NCBI RefSeq assembly: GCF_029945705.1
Contig: NZ_JAQSDC010000053.1
Span: forward strand, 1-64,000
Source: Methylotenera sp.
GTDB taxonomy: Bacteria > Pseudomonadota > Gammaproteobacteria > Burkholderiales > Methylophilaceae
Reading direction: 5' to 3'
DNA length: 64,000 nt
The notes beneath the pieces are model-generated. The model was not told the DNA's origin, ran no database searches, and saw only the letters and a program-made list of their open reading frames with translations. Of the stretch, positions 50,849-63,432 are shown piece by piece (position 1 is the stretch's first letter; every line of letters begins with the position of its first letter). Both the position numbers and the translations under genes were made by a program.

Positions 50849-51274
50849 TTAGTGCTTAACGTTACGTAGTCGCTCAATTGCTTGAATCTGTGCAATCGCC
50901 TCAGACAATTCAGCCTGTGCTTTTGCATAATCAATGTCTGAAGTACGATTTTTCATTGCTTCTTCTGCAGCGGCTTTTGATGCAAGCGCTTTAGCTTCAT
51001 CTAAATCGTGACCACGCACTGCTGTATCAGCCAAAACAGTAATTAAACCTGGTTGAACTTCTAACAAACCGCCAGAGATAAAAATCAAAGTTTCTTCAGC
51101 AGAATCAGATAGCTTGATACGTAATGCACCAGGTTTAATTGTAGTGACCATTGGTGCGTGATGAGGGTAGATACCAACCTCACCTGTACTTGCTGGCACT
51201 ACAACAAACTCAGCTTCACCAGCAAATATGCTAGCTTCTGCACTTACTACATCGATATGTACAGTATTTGCCAT
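50849..51274 (-). CDS. atpC: ATP synthase epsilon subunit
   Basis: Central-stalk and regulatory subunit of F1, 141 residues. The N-terminal beta sandwich shows VPASTGEVGIYPHHAP (about 27-42) and the C-terminal helical hairpin is alanine-rich and charged. It is the last gene of the atp operon, 72 bases downstream of atpD. Confidence 0.97.
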   Translation of the reverse strand: MANTVHIDVVSAEASIFAGEAEFVVVPASTGEVGIYPHHAPMVTTIKPGALRIKLSDSAEETLIFISGGLLEVQPGLITVLADTAVRGHDLDEAKALASKAAAEEAMKNRTSDIDYAKAQAELSEAIAQIQAIERLRNVKH

Positions 51275-51346
51275 ATTTTTCTCTATACTTTATTAAATTT
51301 TACTAAGTTAACTTGATATTAAATTGCATTTATTAAAATCATTGGC

Positions 51347-52789
<1,443 letters not shown>

Positions 52790-52841
52790 TTATATCCTAT
52801 TCAAGCTAATCTGTTGAATTGTAATTTAATTCTTAAAAATA

Positions 52842-53708
52842 CTATGATACCGCTGCCGCGCCGCCGACGATTTCTGAAATCTCTTTGGTAATGGCTGCTT
52901 GACGTGCTTTGTTGTAAACCAGTTTCAAATCACCAATCACTTCTTTCGCATTGTCAGAAGCTGACTTCATTGCCACCATACGCGATGATTGCTCTGAAGC
53001 CATATTCTCTGCCACTGCGTTATACACTAATGATTCGATGTAACGTGTCATCAATTGATCAACTACTGGCTTAGCTTCAGGCTCGTAAATATAATCCCAA
53101 TGACCTTTAGGACTACCTAGTTGCTCACCACTCAATGGTAACAATTGCTCCATCACTGGCTCTTGCTTCATGGTATTGATAAATTTAGTATAGCTAATAT
53201 AAAGTTGGTCAATCTCGCCAGCTTCATACATATCCAACATCACTTTGATCGTACCGATTAAAGTCTCTAAATGCGGCACATCGCCTAAACCAATAATGTG
53301 TGACTTAACATTAGCCCCAACACGGTTCATGAAGCCAAAACCTTTGTTACCAATTGCACTAACTGCAATCGCTTTACCTTCAGATTCCCAATTTTTCATT
53401 TGGTTAACTGATAGACGCAACATATTAGTATTTAAACCGCCACATAGACCTTTATCTGAGCTCACCACAATCAAACCAACATTTTTAACAACGTCACGTT
53501 TAACTAAATATGGGTGTTTATACTCTGGGTTTGCAAATGAAAGATGCGCAGCAACGTTACGAATTTTCTCGGCATACGGACGGCTTGCGCGCATTCTATC
53601 TTGCGCTTTACGCATTTTAGAAGCGGCAACCATTTCCATCGCTTTTGTGATCTTGCGAGTATTTTCTACCGACTTGATCTTGGTTCTAATCTCTTTACTA
53701 CCAGCCAT
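52842..53708 (-). CDS. atpG: ATP synthase gamma subunit
   Basis: Rotary shaft of F1, 288 residues. The N-terminal helix ([25 protein letters not shown], given here in part as the [15 protein letters not shown] block at about 23-37) and the C-terminal helix ([20 protein letters not shown]) form the coiled coil. [10 protein letters not shown] (about 84-93) is the family signature. It lies between atpA and atpD. Confidence 0.98.
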   Translation of the reverse strand: MAGSKEIRTKIKSVENTRKITKAMEMVAASKMRKAQDRMRASRPYAEKIRNVAAHLSFANPEYKHPYLVKRDVVKNVGLIVVSSDKGLCGGLNTNMLRLSVNQMKNWESEGKAIAVSAIGNKGFGFMNRVGANVKSHIIGLGDVPHLETLIGTIKVMLDMYEAGEIDQLYISYTKFINTMKQEPVMEQLLPLSGEQLGSPKGHWDYIYEPEAKPVVDQLMTRYIESLVYNAVAENMASEQSSRMVAMKSASDNAKEVIGDLKLVYNKARQAAITKEISEIVGGAAAVS

Positions 53709-53739
53709 TTTTAATCCTAAAAGTGATTAGTAAGCGCTA

Positions 53740-55281
53740 TTAATATGCATTAGTAGCTTTGAAGTCCTGAATTGCGGCTTCAACTGCTTTTTCGTTATCG
53801 CCAGCTAAATCTTTGCTAGACTCAATGCCTTCCATCAATTTAGCGTATTTAGAGCCCATGAAACCGTGTAATGCGTTTTCAAAAGCTAACACTTTATTGG
53901 TTGGAACATCATCGAAATAGCCTTTGTTAGCTGCTAACAAAGTAATCGCCATTTTAGAAACACTTAATGGAGCGTATTGCGCTTGTTTCATCAACTCAGT
54001 AAACATACGACCGCGGTCTAATTGTTTACGTGTTGCTTCATCCAAATCAGAAGCGAACTGCGCGAACGCAGCTAATTCACGGTATTGCGCTAAAGCTAAA
54101 CGTACACCGCCACCCAATTTCTTGATGACTTTAGTTTGAGCAGCACCACCCACGCGAGACACTGAAATACCAGCGTTAATCGCAGGACGAATACCAGCGT
54201 TGAACAAGTCAGTTTCTAAGAAGATTTGACCATCGGTAATTGAAATCACGTTAGTTGGAACGAATGCAGAAACGTCACCAGCCGCAGTTTCAATCACTGG
54301 CAAGGCAGTCAATGAACCTGTTTTGCCTTTAACAGCGCCGTTTGTGAATTTTTCAACATAATCTTCGTTAACACGAGCAGCACGCTCTAATAAACGTGAG
54401 TGAATGTAGAACACGTCACCTGGGTAAGCTTCACGGCCTGGTGGACGGCGTAATAGCAATGAAATTTGACGATAAGCAATCGCTTGTTTTGTCAAATCAT
54501 CATAAACGATCAATGCATCTTCACCGCGATCACGGAAGTATTCGCCCATCGTACAACCAGCATATGGTGCTAAGAATTGTAATGCAGCTGAATCAGAAGC
54601 TGTAGCAGCAACAACAATGGTGTAAGCCAATGCGCCGTTTTCTTCTAATTTACGTACCACGTTAGCCACTGTAGAAGCCTTTTGGCCAATCGCAACGTAG
54701 ATACAGGTCATATTTTGACCTTTTTGATTGATAATCGCATCAATCGCAACTGCAGTTTTACCTGTTTGACGATCACCAATAATCAATTCACGTTGACCAC
54801 GGCCAACTGGAACCATTGAGTCAACTGATTTCAAACCTGTTTGCACTGGTTGTGAAACTGATTTACGTGCAATCACGCCTGGTGCAACTTTTTCAATTTT
54901 ATCAGTCATTTTTGCATTAACTGGGCCTTTACCATCAATTGGTTGACCTAGTGCATTGACAACGCGACCGATTAATTCTGGACCCACTGGCACTTCTAAA
55001 ATACGACCTGTACATTTACAAATGTCGCCTTCAGTAATATGTTCGTAGTCACCTAGAACAACCGCACCTACTGAATCACGCTCTAAGTTAAGCGCCAAAC
55101 CGAATGTGTTGCCTGGGAACTCGATCATCTCGCCAGCCATCACGTTTGAAAGACCGTGAATACGAACGATACCATCTGTTACTGAAATTACTGTACCTTG
55201 AGTACGCGCTTCAGCTGAGGTAGAAAAATTTTCTAATCTGCTTTTAATCAGTTCACTGATTTCTGATGTAGATAACTGCAT
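53740..55281 (-). CDS. atpA: ATP synthase alpha subunit
   Basis: Non-catalytic nucleotide-binding subunit of F1, 513 residues. Walker A GDRQTGKT is at 169-176, and [22 protein letters not shown] is the conserved central block. It lies 47 bases after atpH and 31 bases before atpG. Confidence 0.99.
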   Translation of the reverse strand: MQLSTSEISELIKSRLENFSTSAEARTQGTVISVTDGIVRIHGLSNVMAGEMIEFPGNTFGLALNLERDSVGAVVLGDYEHITEGDICKCTGRILEVPVGPELIGRVVNALGQPIDGKGPVNAKMTDKIEKVAPGVIARKSVSQPVQTGLKSVDSMVPVGRGQRELIIGDRQTGKTAVAIDAIINQKGQNMTCIYVAIGQKASTVANVVRKLEENGALAYTIVVAATASDSAALQFLAPYAGCTMGEYFRDRGEDALIVYDDLTKQAIAYRQISLLLRRPPGREAYPGDVFYIHSRLLERAARVNEDYVEKFTNGAVKGKTGSLTALPVIETAAGDVSAFVPTNVISITDGQIFLETDLFNAGIRPAINAGISVSRVGGAAQTKVIKKLGGGVRLALAQYRELAAFAQFASDLDEATRKQLDRGRMFTELMKQAQYAPLSVSKMAITLLAANKGYFDDVPTNKVLAFENALHGFMGSKYAKLMEGIESSKDLAGDNEKAVEAAIQDFKATNAY

Positions 55282-55328
55282 TTTGACTCCTAATAATTTT
55301 CTTTGCCTAAATTATTCTTTGCTTAGGC

Positions 55329-55865
55329 CTAAGCTGAAAGCGTGTACGCTAAATTTTGTAACTGACCTTTGACAGATGCGTCTATCACGGTATCGCCAAC
55401 AATAATTTTAATGCCGCCAATCAATTCTGAATCTACAGAAACACTGGCTTCAATCTTTTTACCGAACTTAGCTTCTAAACGTTTTACCAAGTCTTTGACT
55501 TCTGCAGCACTAGGTTTTGCAGCGGCAATAATTTGCGCATCCAAAGTACCTTCGTCTAGCGCTTTAAGCTCTTCAAACGCTTCAGTAATTGCAGGCAAAA
55601 TAGGCATACGTCCATACTCAACCAACACTTTAATCAAGTTTTGACCTTGTTCGTTAAGCTTATCGCCACACACCTTTAAAAAAGTGTCCTGCAATTCGCT
55701 GTTGACTACTTTTGGGTCTTGAATGAAAGCTTGCATCTGCGCATCGCTAGCGACTGCAGAAACAAAACCCAACATTTCAGACCATTTAGCTAACGACTTT
55801 TGTTCGCGACCTAATTTATAAGCAGCAACTGCGTAAGGCCTTGCGATGGTTGATATTTCAGCCAT
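55329..55865 (-). CDS. atpH: ATP synthase delta subunit
   Basis: Peripheral-stalk subunit linking F1 to the b dimer, 178 residues. The N-terminus ISTIARPYAVAAY and the C-terminal SVDSELIGGIKIIVGDTVID are typical. It starts nine bases after the atpF stop. Confidence 0.96.
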   Translation of the reverse strand: MAEISTIARPYAVAAYKLGREQKSLAKWSEMLGFVSAVASDAQMQAFIQDPKVVNSELQDTFLKVCGDKLNEQGQNLIKVLVEYGRMPILPAITEAFEELKALDEGTLDAQIIAAAKPSAAEVKDLVKRLEAKFGKKIEASVSVDSELIGGIKIIVGDTVIDASVKGQLQNLAYTLSA

Positions 55866-55874
55866 GTCTTATCC

Positions 55875-56345
55875 TTAAAGTTCTGCTGCTAGTTTAGATA
55901 ACATTTCACTGTGTGCTTTTGCGTCAATTTCTTTACGCAAGATTTTTTCTGCACCAGCAATTGCTAGCGCAGACACTTGTGAACGAAGACCTTCTTTAGC
56001 GCGGTTTACTTCTTGGTCGATTTCAGCTTTAGCGCCAGCTAAAATACGGTCGCCCTCAGCTTTAGCGTTACCCTTAGCTTCTTCAACGATTTGTGAACCA
56101 CGTTTTTCAGCCTGGCCAATAATCTCACTCGCTTTTTGTTTGGCTTCAGTCAATGTCGCTTCTGATTTCTTAGCTGCAATGTCTAAAGCACTTCTGCCTT
56201 CTTGAGCTGCTGCCAAACCATCAGCGATTTCCTTTTGGCGTGTTTCAATCGCTGATAACAGCGGTGGCCAAACGAATTTCACTGTGAACCAAATCAACAC
56301 AGCAAATGCAATAGCTTGTGCGATAAGTGTAAAGTTAATATTCAT
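55875..56345 (-). CDS. atpF: ATP synthase b subunit
   Basis: Peripheral stalk of F0, 156 residues: one N-terminal helix (about 5-24, ending [11 protein letters not shown]) followed by a long charged helix for dimerisation. It lies between atpE and atpH. Confidence 0.97.
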   Translation of the reverse strand: MNINFTLIAQAIAFAVLIWFTVKFVWPPLLSAIETRQKEIADGLAAAQEGRSALDIAAKKSEATLTEAKQKASEIIGQAEKRGSQIVEEAKGNAKAEGDRILAGAKAEIDQEVNRAKEGLRSQVSALAIAGAEKILRKEIDAKAHSEMLSKLAAEL

Positions 56346-56415
56346 TACTTACTCCAATATTTAAGTCGTTTAATTTGCGCTAAATTTAAGTAGCGCCAAA
56401 TTATTTATAAGCTAA

Positions 56416-56694
<279 letters not shown>

Positions 56695-56752
56695 TCAAAA
56701 ATTAAACTTACCACTAAAACTACTAAAAAAATAAACTACTAAAAACTTTGAA

Positions 56753-57571
56753 TTAATGTGACTCGTGTGCCATTGATAAATAAACCACTGTCAACATCAT
56801 GAAAATAAACGCTTGTAATGCCACGATTAAAATATGGAATATTGACCAACCAGCACCTAGAATTGCACCGAAGATTGTGCCTGAAATACCTGTGGCAGCC
56901 CACATACCGAGCAATAAGAAAATAACCTCACCGGCATACATATTGCCGAATAGTCGTAATGAGTGTGAAAGTGGTTTTGACACGTATTCAATCAAATTGA
57001 ATAGGAAGTTCAAAGGTAAAACCCAGAATTTAGTGCCGAATGGCGTGTAGAAAAGTTCATGAATCCAACCACCAAAGCCTTTAACTTTGATCGAGAAGAA
57101 TATCATCAAGAACCAAACCGCTAAAGCCAATGCGAAAGTTGTATTGATATCTGAAGTAGGGACACTACGCCAGTGCTCCAAACCCAATGGCGCGTATACA
57201 AAATGATGCATCACATCTACAGGTAAAAAGTCCATCGCGTTCATGGCTAGTACCCATAAAAATACTGTTAATGCTGTTGGAGCGATGAAGCTGTGGCGGT
57301 TGCCATGGAATATATTTTTTACTTGATCATCCACAAAACTAAAAATCAGCTCTACAAATGCCTGGCCTTTTGAAGGTACGCCTGCGGTTGCACTGCGCGC
57401 TACCCACCAAATTAAACCCATCACTACAATACCTAGCAATACAGACATAATAAAACTGTCGTAATTTAACATCCAAAAGCTACCGTCACCTACCGGTTGC
57501 GAGTTAAAAGTTAAATGATGCGTAATATATTCAGAAGGGGTGAGTGCTTTTTCTGCTTGTTCTATAGCCAT
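56753..57571 (-). CDS. atpB: ATP synthase a subunit
   Basis: Proton-channel subunit of F0, 272 residues with five or six helices. The essential arginine is in [12 protein letters not shown] (about 208-219), and the C-terminal helix carries the conserved polar residues. It lies 50 bases downstream of atpI. Confidence 0.97.
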   Translation of the reverse strand: MAIEQAEKALTPSEYITHHLTFNSQPVGDGSFWMLNYDSFIMSVLLGIVVMGLIWWVARSATAGVPSKGQAFVELIFSFVDDQVKNIFHGNRHSFIAPTALTVFLWVLAMNAMDFLPVDVMHHFVYAPLGLEHWRSVPTSDINTTFALALAVWFLMIFFSIKVKGFGGWIHELFYTPFGTKFWVLPLNFLFNLIEYVSKPLSHSLRLFGNMYAGEVIFLLLGMWAATGISGTIFGAILGAGWSIFHILIVALQAFIFMMLTVVYLSMAHESH

Positions 57572-57621
57572 AATCTATTATTTACTTTAATTAAATTCGT
57601 TTAAATTAAATTTTTAACTTA

Positions 57622-57996
57622 CTAAACTTTTAGTTTGCTTAAGGCGGCACCTGAAAAAAGTGCTGCTGCTGCCAAACCTGCAATAAGCGCAAATGGCACT
57701 AATTGTTGATAAAACTTAAATATAACTACCAATAACACGATAATTATTAAAATCTTGGTGGCTTCAGCTTTCAATAAATTGACTAGTATCGCTGTCGCAT
57801 CTTGTTCATTTTCGCCACGTTTTGCTACTGCAACTGCCGCACAAGCACCTAACACTACGCTCGCACCACCTAATATTGCTGAAACGCAAGCATGCAAACC
57901 CGACACAAATAACGCTACGATAGCAACGCAAACCGTAGCAACTAGTTGAATTTTAAGCATTTTGCTAAATACATCTGATGTGTTTGATGTTGACAA
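57622..57996 (-). CDS. atpI: ATP synthase accessory protein AtpI
   Basis: Small four-helix membrane protein, 124 residues, at the head of the atp operon. AtpI is thought to help assemble the c ring or to carry Mg2+. The GGASVVLGACAAV stretch near residue 38-50 and a C-terminal hairpin fit the family. Sequence conservation is low, so position in the operon is the main evidence. Confidence 0.88.
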   Translation of the reverse strand: MSTSNTSDVFSKMLKIQLVATVCVAIVALFVSGLHACVSAILGGASVVLGACAAVAVAKRGENEQDATAILVNLLKAEATKILIIIVLLVVIFKFYQQLVPFALIAGLAAAALFSGAALSKLKV

Positions 57997-58102
57997 TTGC
58001 TTAAACCCAGTTTCTGAAAGCTAGTTAAATTTGACGCTTATTATTTTTACGTTTTACTACTGTTTTTGCGCTTTTTACATGCTCTATACAGCAAAGACCG
58101 CG

Positions 58103-58131
58103 ATTTTGAATTATTACCGATTTTTAGTCAA
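58103..58131 (-). promoter_or_regulatory. Possible atp operon promoter
   Basis: On the minus strand TTGACT (58126-58131) and CAAAAT (58103-58108) are spaced by 17 bases, about 100 bases upstream of the atpI ATG. It falls between parB and atpI, where a separate promoter is expected. Confidence 0.35.
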
Positions 58132-58178
58132 GGATTAAGTGACAAGCATTTACATTTTGTTTAAGCAAAATGAAACAC

Positions 58179-59069
58179 TTAGCGCGAGATTCTGCTCACT
58201 ATTTCATCTAATTGATCTAAATTTGTATAGCTTATTTTTAAAGTACCGGCGCCTTTTGCACTTGCTTTTATACTAACTGCTGCTCCTAACTTATCGCTTA
58301 ATGCTTCTTGCAGCCTTAAAACATCATGATTTAAAGGCGTTTTATGTATTTGTTTTTGTGGTGCTTCAGCGTTTGTAGACTCTAGATTTTTGACTAGATT
58401 TTCAACTTCGCGGACAGATAAATTATTTTGTACAATTTGTGTTGCGAGCATAACTTGCTGCGCTCCCTCTAAGCCGATCAACGCACGCGCATGACCCATA
58501 TCCAACTTGCCATACATCAACATATCTTGTACAGGGGCGCATAAAGTGAGCAAGCGTAATAAATTTGAAACTGCGACGCGCGAGCGGCCAACGGCTGCAG
58601 CCGCTTTTTCGTGCGTCATATCAAATTCATCAATCAGTCGCTTAATCCCTTGCGCTTCTTCTAGGGGATTTAGGTTTTCACGTTGAATATTCTCGATTAA
58701 CGCCATTGCCAATGCGGCTTCATCGGCGATTTCACGCACTAATACTGGCACTTCTTCCAAGCCCGCTATTTGGCTAGCACGCCAACGGCGCTCACCTGCA
58801 ATGATTTCGTAATGATCATCATCGCCATATTCATTCGGCAGGTGACGCACCAAAATCGGCTGCATAATACCTTGTGATTTTATTGAAGCAGCTAAAGTCT
58901 GCAAGGCGGCATCATCCATATAGCTACGTGGTTGATATTTACCAGGCTGCAATTGCGATACTTTGAGCACCAAAAGTGAGTCAGCCTCACCAACGCTACC
59001 CATATCGCCCGCAAGCAAACTATCCAACCCGCGACCCAAGCCTCTATTTAAGCCTTTTAACTTAGCCAT
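58179..59069 (-). CDS. parB: Chromosome partitioning protein ParB
   Basis: CTP-dependent DNA clamp that loads at parS and spreads. From ATG at 59069 it has 296 residues: N-terminal LGRGLDSLLAG, the CTPase block GERRWRASQIAGLEEVPVLVR (arginine-rich box about 94-100), a helix-turn-helix (HEKAAAAVGRSRVAVSNLLRLL) and a C-terminal dimer domain. GTG at 59081 is an in-frame alternative, but GGAG nine bases upstream favours the ATG. It overlaps the parA stop by eight bases. A perfect parS lies at 63275-63290. Confidence 0.97.
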   Translation of the reverse strand: MAKLKGLNRGLGRGLDSLLAGDMGSVGEADSLLVLKVSQLQPGKYQPRSYMDDAALQTLAASIKSQGIMQPILVRHLPNEYGDDDHYEIIAGERRWRASQIAGLEEVPVLVREIADEAALAMALIENIQRENLNPLEEAQGIKRLIDEFDMTHEKAAAAVGRSRVAVSNLLRLLTLCAPVQDMLMYGKLDMGHARALIGLEGAQQVMLATQIVQNNLSVREVENLVKNLESTNAEAPQKQIHKTPLNHDVLRLQEALSDKLGAAVSIKASAKGAGTLKISYTNLDQLDEIVSRISR

Positions 59070-59847
59070 GTTTTTTATCACTCCGCATTACTTCTTTTGC
59101 TAATTCTAAATACGCCACCGCGCCTTTTGAGGCTTTATCATAATTCAACACTGGCACGCCGTAGCTGGGCGCTTCGGCTAAACGAATATTGCGCGGAATA
59201 ACGGTTTTGTAGACTTTATCGCCAAAATGGCTGATGAGTTGCGCCGACACTTGCTGAGCCAGCATATTGCGATTATCGAACAAGGTGCGCAGCAAACCTT
59301 CAATTTCCAGGCTTGGATTCAAGCGTGCACGTACTTTTTTGATGGTGTTCACTAAGTCAGATAAACCTTCCAAAGCGTAATACTCACATTGCATCGGAAT
59401 CATCACCGCGCTAGAAGCGGTGAGCGCATTGACTGTGACCAAATTCAGGGCAGGGGGGCAATCCAACAATACAAAATCATAAGGTGCGGCTTCTTCAGCA
59501 GCTACCAACTTTGCAATCGCCACTTTTAAGCGGTTTTCACGCGCCAGCTCATTGACCAACTCAACTTCAGCACCCGCTAAATCACGGTTTGAAGGTGCAA
59601 TATCAAAACCGCCTTTTTCACTGGTTAAAATCACCTCTTTAAGCGACTTTTCACCAATCAGCACATGATAAATACTGAACTTTAAGTGCGCTTTATCTAT
59701 GCCGCTACCTGTACTGGCATTGCCTTGCGGGTCTAAATCAATGAGCAAAACGCGCTTACCTAAACTTGCCAAACTAGCAGCTAAGTTCACGCAAGTGGTG
59801 GTTTTACCTACACCGCCTTTTTGATTAGTGATTGCTAATATTTTCAT
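59062..59847 (-). CDS. parA: Chromosome partitioning ATPase ParA (Soj)
   Basis: Deviant Walker ATPase of 261 residues with KGGVGKTT at 10-17 and LLIDLDPQGNAST (about 34-46). It drives ParB-parS complexes and thus origin segregation. No helix-turn-helix domain precedes it, so it is the chromosomal Soj type rather than a plasmid ParA. It is coupled to parB by overlap and lies 47 bases after rsmG. Confidence 0.97.
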   Translation of the reverse strand: MKILAITNQKGGVGKTTTCVNLAASLASLGKRVLLIDLDPQGNASTGSGIDKAHLKFSIYHVLIGEKSLKEVILTSEKGGFDIAPSNRDLAGAEVELVNELARENRLKVAIAKLVAAEEAAPYDFVLLDCPPALNLVTVNALTASSAVMIPMQCEYYALEGLSDLVNTIKKVRARLNPSLEIEGLLRTLFDNRNMLAQQVSAQLISHFGDKVYKTVIPRNIRLAEAPSYGVPVLNYDKASKGAVAYLELAKEVMRSDKKHG

Positions 59848-59894
59848 TATTTTCTTATAGATTTATCAGAATAAAATTAACTAAATTGAATTAA

Positions 59895-60551
59895 CTACAA
59901 ATTGGTACTTATATAAACCAAGTGGCGCTCCGCCTCTAAACCCGCCACTTTCAACACTTCAATTTTGTTTACCTGCACGCCCGCACCTTTAAAATCTTGA
60001 TGCTCAAACTCATGCGCAGGCACTTGGCCTTTCATAGCAAGCCATAGCCCATTTTCAGCCAATAAGTGCTTTGTAAGCTTTACAAACAAACCAATTTCAG
60101 AAAAAGCGCGTGAAATAATCACATCAAATTTCACGTCTTTTTTAAGCGCCTCTACGCGCCCAACTTCCACTTGAAAGTTGCTCAAGCCTAATTCACCTTT
60201 TACTTGGCGCATGAAGCTGGTTTTCTTTGCTACGGAATCTATAGCGGTCACTTGCAACTCTGGCAAACATATTGCTAAAACAATACTCGGCAAACCCGCA
60301 CCTGCGCCAACATCCAATAAATTCTTTGGCGCTAAAGCTTGCACATGCGGCAACACACTTAAGCTATCTAACAAATGCAAAGTCACCATTTCTAGCGGCT
60401 CGCGAATTGCTGTGAGGTTATGCACCTTATTCCACTTATCAATAAGCAATAGATAAGCAATCAATTTCGCTTGTTTCTCAGCGTCTATGTGCAAACCCAT
60501 CTCTTGCAAACCAGATTGCAGCTTGCTTTGTAGCATATCTATCAAAGCCAT
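59895..60551 (-). CDS. rsmG: 16S rRNA (guanine-N7) methyltransferase RsmG
   Basis: Methylates G527 of 16S rRNA (GidB). It has 218 residues, with the SAM-binding loop LLDVGAGAGLPSIVLA (about 73-88), WNKVHNLTAIR near residue 35-45 and VISRAFSEI. It begins six bases after the mnmG stop. Confidence 0.97.
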   Translation of the reverse strand: MALIDMLQSKLQSGLQEMGLHIDAEKQAKLIAYLLLIDKWNKVHNLTAIREPLEMVTLHLLDSLSVLPHVQALAPKNLLDVGAGAGLPSIVLAICLPELQVTAIDSVAKKTSFMRQVKGELGLSNFQVEVGRVEALKKDVKFDVIISRAFSEIGLFVKLTKHLLAENGLWLAMKGQVPAHEFEHQDFKGAGVQVNKIEVLKVAGLEAERHLVYISTNL

Positions 60552-60557
60552 GCGAAG

Positions 60558-62459
60558 CTATGCAGCTAAATCGGCAGCTGGTTTACTGCGCGCTTTACGC
60601 TTTAAATACACCAATAACAATGAAATAGCAGCAGGCGTAATCCCTGAAATACGTCCAGCTTGACCTATGGTTTCTGGTTTTTGCGCGTTCAATTTTTGTT
60701 GTGCCTCAATCGGCAAGCCATGAATTTCACGATAATCTAAATCGTCAGGTAGCTTGGTATTTTCTTGACCTCGGCTACGTTCCACTTCGTCTGTTTGACG
60801 GTCAATATAGCCTTGATATTTTGCGGCGATTTCCACTTGCTCGCGCACGGCTGGCTCAACCTCGCCCAAACCAAGTTCACCTAAAGTCAGCACGGCATCG
60901 TAGCTCACTTCTGGGCGGCGCAATAATTCAAACAAACTATACTCATGCTCAAGTGGCTTGCCAAACATTTCAATCATTTTTTCTATTGGCACATTGGCAG
61001 GTTGCACAAATGTTTTTTTCAAACGCTCTTGCTCGCGCTCAACCGCTTCTTTTTTAATGCTAAAAGCTTCCCAACGCGCATCATCCACTAAGCCCAATTT
61101 GCGACCAATTTCGGTGAGGCGCATATCAGCGTTATCCTCACGCAGTTGTAGGCGATATTCCGCACGGCTAGTAAACATGCGGTACGGCTCAGTCACGCCG
61201 CGCGTGATTAAATCGTCCACCATCACACCCAAATAAGCTTCATCTCGAGCAGGGCACCAAGATTCTTTACCTTGCGAATATAGCGCAGCATTAGCACCCG
61301 CTAGCAAACCTTGCGCGGCAGCTTCTTCATAGCCAGTAGTACCGTTGATTTGCCCTGCAAAGAACAAGCCTTGCACCATCTTGGTTTCTAACGAGCTTTT
61401 TAAACCGCGCGGATCATAATAATCATACTCAATGGCATAACCTGGGCGCAGAATATGGGCGTTTTCTAAACCGCGCACTGAGCGCACTAATGCCAATTGA
61501 ATATCAAATGGCAGACTGGTTGAAATTCCATTTGGGTAGATTTCATTGGTGGTTAAGCCTTCAGGCTCTAAGAAAATTTGATGTGAATCTTTATCGGCGA
61601 AACGGTGAATTTTATCTTCTACACTTGGGCAGTAACGTGGGCCGACACCTTCAATGACACCCGTGTACATCGGCGAGCGGTCTAAACCGCTGCGAATAAT
61701 ATCGTGCGTACGCTCGTTAGTATGCGTAATCCAACATGGCAATTGGGCAGGGTGCTGCGCCGCATTGCCCATAAAAGAAAATACAGGCACAGGGTCATCA
61801 CCTGGCTGAATCGTCATGACAGAATAATCAATTGTGCGGCCATCAATGCGCGGTGGCGTACCTGTTTTTAATCGGCCTGCTGGCAAACCAATTTCGCGTA
61901 AACGTGCCGCTAATGAAATAGCTGGCGGATCACCCGCACGGCCTGCACTATAATTTTGTAAACCCACATGCACCAAACCGCCTAAAAAGGTACCCGCAGT
62001 CAGCACCACTGACTTTGAATTAAAACGCAAACCAATTTGCGTCACCACGCCCACTGCACGGTCACCTTCTAAAATAATGTCATCAACAGCTTGTTGAAAC
62101 AGCCAAAGGTTAGGCTGATTCTCTAAGCGATGTCTAATCGCCGCTTTATACAACACGCGATCAGCCTGAGCGCGAGTGGCGCGTACGGCAGGGCCTTTGC
62201 TAGAGTTTAAAATTCTAAACTGAATACCGCCTTCATCTGTTGCAGCTGCCATTGCGCCACCAAGCGCATCAATCTCTTTAACCAAATGACCTTTGCCAAT
62301 ACCGCCAATGCTAGGATTGCACGACATTTGACCTAAGGTTTCAATGTTGTGTGTAAGCAATAAGGTTTTTTGCCCCATTCTGGCGCTGGCAAGCGCAGCT
62401 TCGGTGCCAGCATGCCCGCCACCAACGACAATCACATCAAAAACGTCTGGAAAATTCAT
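60558..62459 (-). CDS. mnmG: tRNA uridine modification enzyme MnmG
   Basis: FAD enzyme (GidA) that, with MnmE, makes 5-carboxymethylaminomethyl modifications at the wobble uridine. ATG at 62459 gives 633 residues starting [18 protein letters not shown], with the FAD motif GGGHAG at 13-18; a start at 62501 would add a 14-residue cysteine-containing leader not usual in the family. [12 protein letters not shown] and [17 protein letters not shown] are conserved. It heads mnmG-rsmG-parA-parB. Confidence 0.98.
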   Translation of the reverse strand: MNFPDVFDVIVVGGGHAGTEAALASARMGQKTLLLTHNIETLGQMSCNPSIGGIGKGHLVKEIDALGGAMAAATDEGGIQFRILNSSKGPAVRATRAQADRVLYKAAIRHRLENQPNLWLFQQAVDDIILEGDRAVGVVTQIGLRFNSKSVVLTAGTFLGGLVHVGLQNYSAGRAGDPPAISLAARLREIGLPAGRLKTGTPPRIDGRTIDYSVMTIQPGDDPVPVFSFMGNAAQHPAQLPCWITHTNERTHDIIRSGLDRSPMYTGVIEGVGPRYCPSVEDKIHRFADKDSHQIFLEPEGLTTNEIYPNGISTSLPFDIQLALVRSVRGLENAHILRPGYAIEYDYYDPRGLKSSLETKMVQGLFFAGQINGTTGYEEAAAQGLLAGANAALYSQGKESWCPARDEAYLGVMVDDLITRGVTEPYRMFTSRAEYRLQLREDNADMRLTEIGRKLGLVDDARWEAFSIKKEAVEREQERLKKTFVQPANVPIEKMIEMFGKPLEHEYSLFELLRRPEVSYDAVLTLGELGLGEVEPAVREQVEIAAKYQGYIDRQTDEVERSRGQENTKLPDDLDYREIHGLPIEAQQKLNAQKPETIGQAGRISGITPAAISLLLVYLKRKARSKPAADLAA

Positions 62460-62793
62460 ATATTCAAGCTTGTCTTTCAAACAATAGGCACAATATAACA
62501 ACTAGTAGGCAATACAATCACTTAAGACGCGATTGAATGGATTGTACAAAGGCTAGATTTTACTTTAATAGCCGCCAATAGTCATGTAAAAGCATGTTTT
62601 TTCACAGAATTAAGTCAACTCTTTTCACGTTAAAACGTTACCTTTACAAGATAGACACAATTTCTTAATAAACTTGGCATAATATTCGCTTTATAAAAAT
62701 TAAAGCATGTTTTAGAAAACTACTTTATGATGTGAATGTTGAAGTACGATTGCTAAGTAAGCAAAGTTTTTTATTAAAATAATGGAGCAGCAA
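62460..62793. other. Divergent promoter region between mnmG and the cytochrome gene
   Basis: This 334-base gap holds no gene I can support. It must carry the promoters of mnmG (-) and the cytochrome (+). An extended -10-like element TTGGCATAAT at 62674-62683 may serve the cytochrome, leaving a leader of about 100 bases. A weak parS-like sequence at 62622-62637 matches only the CACGT core and a few flanking bases. Confidence 0.35.
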
Positions 62794-63249
62794 ATGAAAA
62801 AATTAAGTATCCTTTTAGTAGCCATGTTGGGTTTTAGCGCGATTTCTGCACACGCCAGCATTGCCAATGCAAAAAAATTGGTATTGATTTACCATACTCA
62901 AGCAATCGCTGAAAACAAAGATTTTGCTGGCCCTTCAGCTGAAGAAGGCAAAGCATTCTTCAACAATAAAGTTAAAACTGTTGACGGTAAAGAAACTGCT
63001 TGTGCATCATGCCACACAGCAAACCCAGCCGATAAAGGTAAAAACATTGTAACGGGCAAGGCGATTCAACCATTATCACCAGCGGTTAACACAAAACGCT
63101 TTTCTGATTTTGACAAAGTTGAAGCTAAATTCTCACAACACTGTTTTGATATTTTAGGTGAGGACTGTACAGCTGCTCAAAAAGCTAACTACATTACTTA
63201 CGTGTTAACTGAAAAAACACCAACTGCTAAAGCTAAAGCTAAAAAATAA
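62794..63249 (+). CDS. SHP-like (DUF1924) periplasmic cytochrome c
   Basis: Monoheme cytochrome c of 151 residues from ATG at 62794, which has GGAG six bases upstream; the in-frame ATG at 62782 lies in front of that ribosome site. The signal peptide ends AHA (about 19-21). The heme motif is C70-A-S-C-H74. Two later cysteines (HCFDILGEDC) match the disulfide of sphaeroides heme protein, SHP, whose family (DUF1924) the sequence resembles. SHP proteins bind O2 or NO, so a redox or gas-binding role is possible. The tail is lysine-rich. It is monocistronic, and its terminator contains parS. Confidence 0.85.
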   Translation: MKKLSILLVAMLGFSAISAHASIANAKKLVLIYHTQAIAENKDFAGPSAEEGKAFFNNKVKTVDGKETACASCHTANPADKGKNIVTGKAIQPLSPAVNTKRFSDFDKVEAKFSQHCFDILGEDCTAAQKANYITYVLTEKTPTAKAKAKK

Positions 63250-63265
63250 GTTTTAAGTAGCAAAT

Positions 63266-63301
63266 AAAAAGCAGTGTTTCACGTGAAACACTGCTTTTTT
63301 T
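63266..63301 (+). terminator. Cytochrome gene terminator containing parS
   Basis: A perfect inverted repeat runs from five A through GCAGTGTTTCAC and its complement into seven T, starting 17 bases after the cytochrome stop. The 24-base centre is fully self-complementary, and the T run makes a normal Rho-independent terminator. Its middle is the parS sequence. Confidence 0.85.
63275..63290. promoter_or_regulatory. parS: Chromosomal parS site
   Basis: TGTTTCACGTGAAACA is a perfect match to the conserved chromosomal parS consensus. ParB encoded about 4 kb to the left (58179-59069) should bind and spread from it. It is the only perfect copy seen in the window. Confidence 0.95.
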
Positions 63302-63432
63302 ACGTCCATTTTTTTGCAGAACTCTTTAAGCTTTGCGCCTACCAAAGCGTTGAGTAGCTGAGTCGGGCGGGCAAAGTGCCTTATCTTGCCTAATTCTGCC
63401 CACACGTTTACCGTGAAATTTTGCAAAATTCC

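Noticed and set aside
57997-58178. Terminator after parB (CATTTTG/CAAAATG hairpin at 58153-58172)
   Set aside because: The stem is short and AT-rich without a T run on the minus strand; it is too weak to call.
62622-62637. Possible second parS (TTTTCACGTTAAAACG)
   Set aside because: Only the CACGT core and a few flanking bases match the consensus; ParB binding is not expected.
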